64,000 bases of DNA from Streptomyces davaonensis JCM 4913 (GTDB lineage Bacteria; Actinomycetota; Actinomycetes; Streptomycetales; Streptomycetaceae), in NCBI RefSeq assembly GCF_000349325.1, contig NC_020504.1, forward strand, positions 7,294,126 through 7,358,125. The letters are read 5' to 3'. Positions 56,805-64,000 of this stretch are shown in pieces. Numbering within the stretch: the stretch's first letter is position 1; each line of letters begins with the position of its first letter. The translations under genes and the position numbers were made by a program. Under the pieces are notes generated by a model. That model was not told where the DNA came from. It ran no database searches and saw nothing but the letters and a program-made list of their open reading frames with translations.

Positions 56805-58067
56805 ATGCGGTGGATACACGCCGCCGGTAGGGGCCTCCTCGCACTGCTGGTGGTTCTGACCGGATACGCGGCCTCCGGAGTGCAGGCCGGAGAGGCAGGC
56901 GGGCGCGGTCCGCTGACCCTCGCCACCGCAGGTGATCTCACCGGCTATCTCGGCCCGCTGCTGGAGGGCTGGAACCGCACGCATCCCGGTGAGCGGGTCA
57001 CCCTCGTCGAGCTGCCGGACTCCGCCGACGAGACCCACGCCCAGATGACCACCGACCTGCGGGACGACGGGCGCGGCCGGTTCGACCTCCTCAACATCGA
57101 CGTCAACTGGACCTCGGAGTTCGCGGCGGCGGGCTGGATACGGCCGCTGCCGCGCGAGAGCTTCCCGCTGGACTCCTTCCTGCCCCCGGTCGTCGACACG
57201 GCGACCTACGACGGACGCCTGTACGCCGTCCCCTACGTCACCAACGCCGGTCTGCTCCTCTACCGCAAGGACGTCCTCGCCGCGGAGGGCCTCGAACCGC
57301 CGCGCACCTGGGCCGAGTTGGAGCACCTGGCGAAGACCGTCGCCCCGGAACACGGACTCGACGGATACGCGGGCCAGTTCCTGCCGTACGAAGGGCTCAC
57401 CGTCAACGCCGCCGAGGCCGTCTACTCGGCGGGCGGCTCCATCCTCGGCGGTGAGGGTGAGCGCGTCACCGTCGACTCGGCAGCCGCGCGGGAGGGCATC
57501 GGGTTCCTGGCGCGCGGGGTGCGCGAGGGCTGGATCCCGCAGCGGGCGCTGGCCTACAAGGAAGAGGAGTCCAAGCAGGCCTTCCAGGACGGCCGCCTGC
57601 TCTTCCTGCGCAACTGGCCCTACGCCTATGTCGTCGCCGACGCCGAGGGCTCGCCGGTCGCCGGGAAGGTCGGCGCCGTGCCGCTGCCGGGTCCGGACGG
57701 GCCGGGCACCAGTGTGCTCGGCGGCTCCAACCTGGCCGTCTCCACGCACGCCCGGCACCCCGACTCCGCCGCGCGGCTGATGGCGTACCTGACCAGTGAA
57801 CCCGTGCAGCGCCAGGTGCTGACGCGGGGTGCGCTGCCGCCGGTGCGGGCGGACCTCTACGAGGATCCGGAACTCATCAGGGAGTTCCCGTACCTTCCGA
57901 CGCTGCGCGAGAGCGTGCTCACGGCCGCGCCGCGCCCCAAGAGCCCGCGATACGACCAGGTCAGCCTGGTCGTGCAGGCCGTGGTGCGGGACGCGATGAC
58001 CGGGCATGCCACGCCCGAGTCGGCGGTCCGGCGGCTGGCACGCGAGCTGGCGGCGATCTCTCGATAG
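56805..58067 (+). CDS. ABC importer solute-binding protein (family 1) with altered lipobox
   Basis: The 420-residue MalE-type binding protein has GDLTGYLGPLLEGWNRTHPGERVTLVELP near the start, DLLNIDVNWTSEFAAAGWIRPL, GRLYAVPYVTNAGLLLYRKDVLAAEG and the SNLAVSTHARHPDSAARLMAYLTS block. The signal peptide (about 1-28) contains LTGY where a lipobox LTGC is expected; the codon at 56865-56867 is TAC, one base from TGC. It may be secreted free instead of anchored. GGGAGGA precedes ATG 56805. It heads the sugar-uptake block. Confidence 0.92.
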   Translation: MRWIHAAGRGLLALLVVLTGYAASGVQAGEAGGRGPLTLATAGDLTGYLGPLLEGWNRTHPGERVTLVELPDSADETHAQMTTDLRDDGRGRFDLLNIDVNWTSEFAAAGWIRPLPRESFPLDSFLPPVVDTATYDGRLYAVPYVTNAGLLLYRKDVLAAEGLEPPRTWAELEHLAKTVAPEHGLDGYAGQFLPYEGLTVNAAEAVYSAGGSILGGEGERVTVDSAAAREGIGFLARGVREGWIPQRALAYKEEESKQAFQDGRLLFLRNWPYAYVVADAEGSPVAGKVGAVPLPGPDGPGTSVLGGSNLAVSTHARHPDSAARLMAYLTSEPVQRQVLTRGALPPVRADLYEDPELIREFPYLPTLRESVLTAAPRPKSPRYDQVSLVVQAVVRDAMTGHATPESAVRRLARELAAISR

Positions 58068-58083
58068 TTACTTGTTAAGTAAC
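58067..58083. repeat. 17-bp palindrome after the binding-protein stop
   Basis: GTTACTT-GTT-AAGTAAC is AT-rich and perfect, and starts on the last base of the TAG stop. It is a possible operator or mRNA processing signal; no T-run follows. Confidence 0.5.
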
Positions 58084-58098
58084 GCAGACGTCTCATTC

Positions 58099-58119
58099 GG
58101 GCCCTACGGGGCCCTTTTT
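58099..58119 (+). terminator. Terminator of the first binding-protein gene
   Basis: GGGCCC-TACG-GGGCCC is followed by TTTTT (58115-58119), giving a compact hairpin with a true U-tract. Confidence 0.85.
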
Positions 58120-58121
58120 CA

Positions 58122-58152
58122 TTGACACCCCCAGGTTGCCGATACCTAACAT
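58122..58152 (+). promoter_or_regulatory. Promoter of the GH13 gene
   Basis: TTGACA (58122-58127) lies 19 bp before TAACAT (58147-58152), or 17 bp before CCTAAC. The ATG is at 58159 with no Shine-Dalgarno sequence, so the transcript is probably leaderless. Confidence 0.55.
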
Positions 58153-58158
58153 GCATAC

Positions 58159-58161
<3 letters not shown>
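58142..58161. promoter_or_regulatory. Shared 20-bp motif, copy B (GH13 promoter)
   Basis: The second copy of ATACCTAAC-N4-ATACATG overlaps the -10 and the start codon of the glucosidase gene. A repressor here would block initiation directly. Confidence 0.6.
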
Positions 58162-59769
<1,608 letters not shown>

Positions 59770-59834
59770 TTCCCGTCGACCTCGCCGAGTTCTGATTTTC
59801 CGTCAATTCCCCATCCTTTGAAGGGACATCAAAG

Positions 59835-61160
59835 ATGATGCGACGACGCTCCACCCTCATCATGAGCTGCACCGCCCTCGCCCTGGCGCTCGGCGCCACC
59901 GCCTGCGGCGGCGAGCCCGTCTCGGCCGGCGGCGGCGACCAGTCGCTCGGCGGCCAGACGGTCACCGTGGCCGGGGTCTGGTCCGGCAGCGAGCAGAAGA
60001 ACTTCCAGAAGGTGCTCGACGCCTTCACCGAGAAGACCGGCGCCAAGACCCAGTTCGTCTCCACCGGCGACAACGTCTCCACCGTCGTCGGCAGCAAGAT
60101 CGAGGGCGGCAACGCCCCCGACGTCGTCATGGTCCCGCAGGTCGGCGTCCTCAAGCAGTTCGCCCAGCAGGGCTGGCTCAAGCCCCTGTCGAAGCAGACC
60201 GAGAGCGCGGTCGACGCCAACTTCGCGAGCGTCTGGAAGAGTTACGGCACCGTCGACGGCGCGTTCTACGGCCTCTACTTCAAGGCCGCCCACAAGTCGA
60301 CCGTCTGGTACAGCCCCGAGGCCCTCGAACAGGCCGGGGTCGAGCCGCCGCGCAGCTTCGACGCCATGATCGAGGCGGGCCGCACCGTCTCCGACTCCGG
60401 GCTCGGCGCGTTCTCCGTCGCCGGACAGGACGGCTGGACGCTCACCGACTGGTTCGAGAACGTCTATCTCTCCCAGGCCGGACCCGAGAAGTACGACGCC
60501 CTCGCCGCGCACGAGCTGAAGTGGACCGACGCCAGCGTGGTGAAGGCGCTCACCACCCTCGGCACGCTCTTCAAGGACGAGCAGCTCATAGCGGGTGGCC
60601 GGGACGGTGCCCTGAACACCGACTTCCCCGGCTCGGTCGAGCAGGTCTTCGGACCGAAGGCGGAGGCCGGCATGGTCTACGAGGGCGACTTCGTCGCGGG
60701 CGTCGCCAAGGACCAGTTCGGCCGGTCCATCGGCGACGACGCCAACTTCTTCCCCTTCCCGGCAGTTGAGGGCGGCGAGGCACCGGTCGTCAGCGGCGGC
60801 GACGCGGCCGTCGTCCTGAAGGACGGCAAGAACCAGAAGGCCGCCCAGGCGCTGGTGGAGTTCCTGGCGACGCCGGAGGCCGCCGAGGTGTGGGCCGACG
60901 CGGGCGGCTTCCTCTCCCCGAACAAGGCGCTGGACTCCGCCGCCTACAGCGACGGTGTCACCCGGGCGACCGCCAAGTCCCTGATCGCCGCCGGGGATTC
61001 GGTCCGCTTCGACATGTCCGACCAGGCACCCGCGGCCTTCGGCGGCACCAAGGGCACCGGCGAGTGGAAGATCCTCCAGGACTTCCTGCGCGACCCCTCG
61101 GACCCGAAGGCGACCGCGGCGAAGCTGGAGGCCGCGGCGGCCAAGGCGTACAAGGGCTGA
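59835..61160 (+). CDS. Alpha-glucoside-type ABC importer binding lipoprotein
   Basis: The 441-residue lipoprotein has the lipobox ATAC (Cys about residue 24). The mature part has GQTVTVAGVWSGSEQKNFQKVLDAFTEKTG, PDVVMVPQVGVLKQFAQQGWLKPL, YGLYFKAAHKSTVWYSPEALEQAG and FPFPAVEGG...VSGGDAAVVL, similar to AglE-type binding proteins. AAGGGA precedes ATG 59835. Six bases after its stop comes the first permease, making a binding protein-permease-permease operon. No ATPase gene is present, so the importer probably uses a shared MsiK-type ATPase encoded elsewhere. Confidence 0.94.
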   Translation: MMRRRSTLIMSCTALALALGATACGGEPVSAGGGDQSLGGQTVTVAGVWSGSEQKNFQKVLDAFTEKTGAKTQFVSTGDNVSTVVGSKIEGGNAPDVVMVPQVGVLKQFAQQGWLKPLSKQTESAVDANFASVWKSYGTVDGAFYGLYFKAAHKSTVWYSPEALEQAGVEPPRSFDAMIEAGRTVSDSGLGAFSVAGQDGWTLTDWFENVYLSQAGPEKYDALAAHELKWTDASVVKALTTLGTLFKDEQLIAGGRDGALNTDFPGSVEQVFGPKAEAGMVYEGDFVAGVAKDQFGRSIGDDANFFPFPAVEGGEAPVVSGGDAAVVLKDGKNQKAAQALVEFLATPEAAEVWADAGGFLSPNKALDSAAYSDGVTRATAKSLIAAGDSVRFDMSDQAPAAFGGTKGTGEWKILQDFLRDPSDPKATAAKLEAAAAKAYKG

Positions 61161-61166
61161 CGCACC

Positions 61167-62513
61167 ATGACCGCGACCCTCGTGAAGTCGACGAGCCCCC
61201 CGCCGCACGCGCCGTTGCCCCAGCGGGCCCGGCGCCTGAAGCGGCGCGGGCGGATCGTCGCCCTCCTCTTCGTCCTCCCCGCGCTGCTGCTGCTCGGCGC
61301 GCTCGTCGTCTACCCCGTGCTGTTCTCCATCGGCCGCAGCTTCTTCGACGCCTCCGGCACCGAGTTCGTGGGCGGCGAGAACTACTCCGAGATGTTCCGC
61401 GACCCGGCCACCCTCAAGGCCGTCCGCAACACCGCGATCTGGGTGGTGGTGGCCCCGGCCCTGCTCACCGGTCTCGGCCTGATCCTCGCCGTGCTGGTGG
61501 AGAAGGTCCGCTGGGCCACCGCCTTCAAGCTGCTGCTGTTCATGCCGATGGCGGTGTCCTTCCTGGCCGCCGGCATCATCTTCCGGCTCGCCTACGACGA
61601 GGACCCCGACAAGGGCGTCCTCAACGCCGCCGCGGTCTCCGTCCATGACGCTCTCAAGGGGACCTCGGCGTACCCGACGGCCCGTGCTCGTGACGGCCAG
61701 GGCCTGACACAGGGCGCGGACGGCTCGTACGCGGCCAACGCCTCGGTCGGCGAGTCGGTGGCGCTCGGCCTGGTCGGTGTCCCGCCCAAGGAACTGCCCG
61801 CGTCCGCGAAGCCCGCGCGGGAGGCGGCCGCCGCGCCCGGTGAACTGAGCGGCGTCGTCTACCTGGACTTCACGCCCGGTGGGGGAGGGGAGGAGGGCAA
61901 GGTCGACCCGCGGGAAAGCGGCCTGCCGGAGATCGAGGTCGAGGCGGTGCGCGACGGTCGTACGGCCGCCACGACGACCACCGCCTCCGACGGCACCTTC
62001 CGCTTCGCCGACCTGGAGCAGGGCTCCTATGACGTACGGCTCCCTGCCTCGAACTTCGCCGCGCCCTATGAGGGGATCTCGTGGCTCGGGCCGGTGCTCG
62101 TCACCCCGGCGATCATCGGGGCGTATCTATGGATCTGGACCGGGTTCGCGATGGTGCTGATCGGGGCCGGGCTCGCGACGTTGCCGCGGGACGCGCTGGA
62201 GGCGGCGCGGATGGACGGGGCCAATGAGTGGCAGATCTTCCGGAAGATCACCGTGCCGTTGCTCGCGCCCGTGCTGACCGTGGTGTTCGTGACCCTCGTG
62301 ATCAATGTGATGAAGGTCTTCGATCTCGTCTACATCATCGCGCCGGGGCCGGTGCAGGAGGACGCCACCGTGCTCGCCACGCAGATGTGGCTGGTGTCGT
62401 TCGGCGGCGGCAACAACCAGGGGCTCGGCAGCGCGCTGGGCGTGCTTCTCCTGCTCCTCGTCGTCCCCGCCATGGTCTTCAACCTCCGCCGTTTCCGAAG
62501 GAGTCAACGATGA
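61167..62513 (+). CDS. ABC sugar permease (AglF type) with an inserted extracytoplasmic domain
   Basis: The 448-residue protein is longer than the usual roughly 300-residue MalF-class permease of actinobacteria. Membrane helices lie at about 28-52, 84-108, 112-136, then 310-340, 375-395 and 418-438. The EAA loop DALEAARMDGANEWQIFRKITVPLLAP is intact. Between the third and fourth helices is an insert of about 170 residues that ends in a Cna-B/SpaA-like fold: GLPEIEVEAVRDGRTAAT, DGTFRFADLEQGSYDVRLP. It should lie outside the membrane beside the binding protein. Confidence 0.93.
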   Translation: MTATLVKSTSPPPHAPLPQRARRLKRRGRIVALLFVLPALLLLGALVVYPVLFSIGRSFFDASGTEFVGGENYSEMFRDPATLKAVRNTAIWVVVAPALLTGLGLILAVLVEKVRWATAFKLLLFMPMAVSFLAAGIIFRLAYDEDPDKGVLNAAAVSVHDALKGTSAYPTARARDGQGLTQGADGSYAANASVGESVALGLVGVPPKELPASAKPAREAAAAPGELSGVVYLDFTPGGGGEEGKVDPRESGLPEIEVEAVRDGRTAATTTTASDGTFRFADLEQGSYDVRLPASNFAAPYEGISWLGPVLVTPAIIGAYLWIWTGFAMVLIGAGLATLPRDALEAARMDGANEWQIFRKITVPLLAPVLTVVFVTLVINVMKVFDLVYIIAPGPVQEDATVLATQMWLVSFGGGNNQGLGSALGVLLLLLVVPAMVFNLRRFRRSQR

Positions 62514-63349
62514 ACGCGGTCCGCCGTGCCCTCGGGAGCAGTGCGGTGCAGGTCTTTCTGGTCTTGGTCGGCCTGGTGTGGGTGACCCCGCTGGCGGGGT
62601 TGCTGATGTCCTCGCTGCGGTCGGCCGAGGACACGGCGCGGGGTGGCTGGTGGACGGTGTTCTCCAGCCCCGGCCAGCTCTCTCTCGACAACTACTCGGC
62701 GCTGCTGGAGAACGCGGGGATCACTCGGGCGTTCTGGAACACGGTGCTGATCTCGGTGCCGACGACCGTGTTGGTGGTGGTCCTCGCTGCGCTCGCCGGA
62801 TACGCCTTCGCCTGGCTTGACTTCCCCGGTCGGGACGCGGTTTTCCTGGTCGTGGTGGCGCTGTTGGTGGTCCCGGTGCAGGTCGGGCTGCTGCCGGTGG
62901 CCAAACTCTTCGGTCAGCTGGGGTTGTTCGGCACGATTCCCGGAGTGGTGCTGTTCCATGTCGCCTACGGGCTGCCGTTCGCGGTGTTCCTGTTGCGGAA
63001 CTACTTCGCCGAGTTGCCGAAGGAGATGCTGGAGGCTGCGCGCATGGACGGGGGCGGGGAGTGGCGGATCTTCACGCGGCTCGTGCTGCCGGTCGGACGT
63101 CCCGCGATCGCCAGTCTCGCCATCTTCCAGTTCTTGTGGGTGTGGAACGACATGCTGGTCGCCCTGCTCTTCGCAGACAGCTCGTCCCAGCCGCTGACCG
63201 TGGAACTCCAGTCCCAGATACGGCAGTTCGGCAGCAACATCGATGTGCTGGCGCCGGGGGCTTTTGTGTCGCTGGTGGTGCCGGTGGTCGTCTTCTTCGC
63301 GTTCCAGCGGCACTTTGTGCAGGGGGTGATGGCGGGTTCGGTGAAGTAG
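62510..63349 (+). CDS. ABC sugar permease (AglG/MalG type)
   Basis: The 279-residue protein has six predicted helices and the EAA loop EMLEAARMDGGGEWRIFTRLVLPVGRPAIAS. It ends FFAFQRHFVQGVMAGSVK, the usual MalG-type ending. Its ATG overlaps the stop of the first permease (ATGA) and has GAAGGAG six bases upstream. Its last roughly 75 codons are repeated in inverted orientation at 63764-63988, which I take as an assembly artefact. Confidence 0.95.
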   Translation: MNAVRRALGSSAVQVFLVLVGLVWVTPLAGLLMSSLRSAEDTARGGWWTVFSSPGQLSLDNYSALLENAGITRAFWNTVLISVPTTVLVVVLAALAGYAFAWLDFPGRDAVFLVVVALLVVPVQVGLLPVAKLFGQLGLFGTIPGVVLFHVAYGLPFAVFLLRNYFAELPKEMLEAARMDGGGEWRIFTRLVLPVGRPAIASLAIFQFLWVWNDMLVALLFADSSSQPLTVELQSQIRQFGSNIDVLAPGAFVSLVVPVVVFFAFQRHFVQGVMAGSVK

Positions 63350-63402
63350 GTTTTCGCCCCCGCCGCCCCTACCCTCCCCCAGAGGGGGGACCCCACCGTC
63401 CC
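63125..63402 (+). repeat. Inverted duplication, left arm
   Basis: This stretch covers the last 225 bases of the MalG-type gene plus 53 bases beyond. It is repeated as an exact reverse complement at 63711-63988; coordinate sums are constant at both ends, so there are no indels. Confidence 0.9.
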
Positions 63403-63710
63403 TCTCGGGCGCGGGCGAGATCCAAGCCCCGGCAGCAGGTGCACAGGGCCGCCAGCGCACCCGGTGGCTGTTGGACGCGGCGGCGGCTTCCCAGCTGCCG
63501 CGGTCGCTGTACCCGCCGGCGTCGCCGTGAGTCGGGGGCGCCGGGGGTTGATTCGCCCCCCGCCGCCCCTACCCGTCCCATCCCAGGGGGCTTGCCCCCT
63601 GGACCCCCGCTCCTCAAACGCCGGAGGGGCTGTCTTTAGCCCGTCCGGCGTTTGAGGACGAGGCCCCTTCAGGGCCGAGGCGGGGGTCGTGGGGGCGGGC
63701 AGCCCCCACG
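63403..63710. other. Gene-free spacer between the inverted arms
   Basis: This 308-bp stretch has no believable gene; open frames in it are low-complexity Pro/Arg/Gly. It holds the dispersed palindrome at 63612-63657 and short G/C runs typical of Streptomyces intergenic DNA. Confidence 0.7.
63612..63657. repeat. Dispersed Streptomyces-type intergenic palindrome
   Basis: Perfect 14-bp arms CCTCAAACGCCGGA and TCCGGCGTTTGAGG lie around a GGGGCT...AGCCCG core. The same palindrome is frequent after genes in Streptomyces genomes, where it acts as a terminator-like repeat, and it is a plausible point of misassembly. Confidence 0.8.
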
Positions 63711-63988
63711 GGGACGGTGGGGTCCCCCCTCTGGGGGAGGGTAGGGGCGGCGGGGGCGAAAACCTACTTCACCGAACCCGCCATCACCCCCTGCACAAAG
63801 TGCCGCTGGAACGCGAAGAAGACGACCACCGGCACCACCAGCGACACAAAAGCCCCCGGCGCCAGCACATCGATGTTGCTGCCGAACTGCCGTATCTGGG
63901 ACTGGAGTTCCACGGTCAGCGGCTGGGACGAGCTGTCTGCGAAGAGCAGGGCGACCAGCATGTCGTTCCACACCCACAAGAACTGGAA
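63711..63988 (-). repeat. Inverted duplication, right arm (carries a partial copy of the MalG-type gene, 63764-63988)
   Basis: This is an exact reverse complement of 63125-63402. Read on the minus strand it encodes the last part of the permease (from FLWVWNDML to GVMAGSVK) and is cut off by the linker. It should not be counted as a second gene. Confidence 0.88.
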
Positions 63989-64000
63989 CTAGCTAGCTAG
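63989..64000. other. Artificial contig linker
   Basis: CTAGCTAGCTAG places stop codons in all six frames and interrupts a conserved coding sequence. It is a typical spacer used to join contigs and is not biological sequence. Confidence 0.9.

Noticed and set aside
63061..63639. Open frames running from the permease into the spacer
   Set aside because: They depend on the inverted duplication and low-complexity spacer, which look artefactual.

Overview
The window is high-GC DNA with the codon use, GTG starts, leaderless genes and gene set of a Streptomyces chromosome (uvrA/uvrB/uvrC, rapZ-yvcK-whiA, gap-pgk-tpiA-secG, an RbpA-family protein, a mycothiol-dependent-type enzyme, type II dehydroquinase). 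It looks like core-chromosome sequence from a draft assembly. Two genes carry indels in short simple runs. The last 12 bases (63989-64000) are an artificial six-frame stop linker, preceded by a 278-bp perfect inverted duplication.

Layout. 1-15460: a frameshifted PEP-utilising enzyme coupled to a membrane protein; a MocR regulator divergent from an AhpD-like protein; a GltD-type oxidoreductase; small conserved genes (DUF1772, DUF2293, uridine-kinase-like, CBS pair); CorA; a methyltransferase; a psuG-psuK pseudouridine catabolism pair; a VOC protein; ogt; and a secreted glycerophosphodiesterase. 15740-24333: MHYT membrane sensor, uvrB, a TerD / TerD-FtsK-like / TerC stress block, and a ChaA-type antiporter. 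24344-28984: MHS transporter, S66 peptidase, aroQ, MBL hydrolase and DinB-like enzyme. 29208-42574: uvrA, YceI, regulators, a LacI-fructokinase pair, a Rieske lipoprotein, then uvrC-rapZ-yvcK-whiA. 42720-53025: a large secreted M14 carboxypeptidase and the glycolytic block gap, pgk, tpiA, with secG, an rbpA paralogue, an MFS exporter and pgi. 53058-56682: a PadR-controlled ABC exporter. 56805-63349: an alpha-glucoside-type ABC importer with a GH13 glucosidase and two binding proteins.

The most interesting signal is a shared promoter. The motif TTGTCAGTG-N8-TANNNT occurs exactly upstream of ogt, uvrB, uvrA and an MFS exporter gene, with one mismatch upstream of terD, and in degenerate form with identical spacing upstream of uvrC. 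It matches the RecA-independent DNA-damage promoter (RecA-NDp) described in mycobacteria, where PafBC is the activator. At ogt, uvrB and uvrC the -10 element ends seven or six bases before the start codon, so these mRNAs should be leaderless. This would place excision repair, alkyl-guanine repair, an exporter and a TerD module in one damage regulon.

The second point of interest is the ter block. A canonical TerD is followed by a TerD-like domain fused to a FtsK-like domain that has lost its P-loop lysine. Next comes a TerC membrane protein whose ribosome site lies inside a 10-bp hairpin that competes with an upstream pairing, an arrangement typical of a translational riboswitch.
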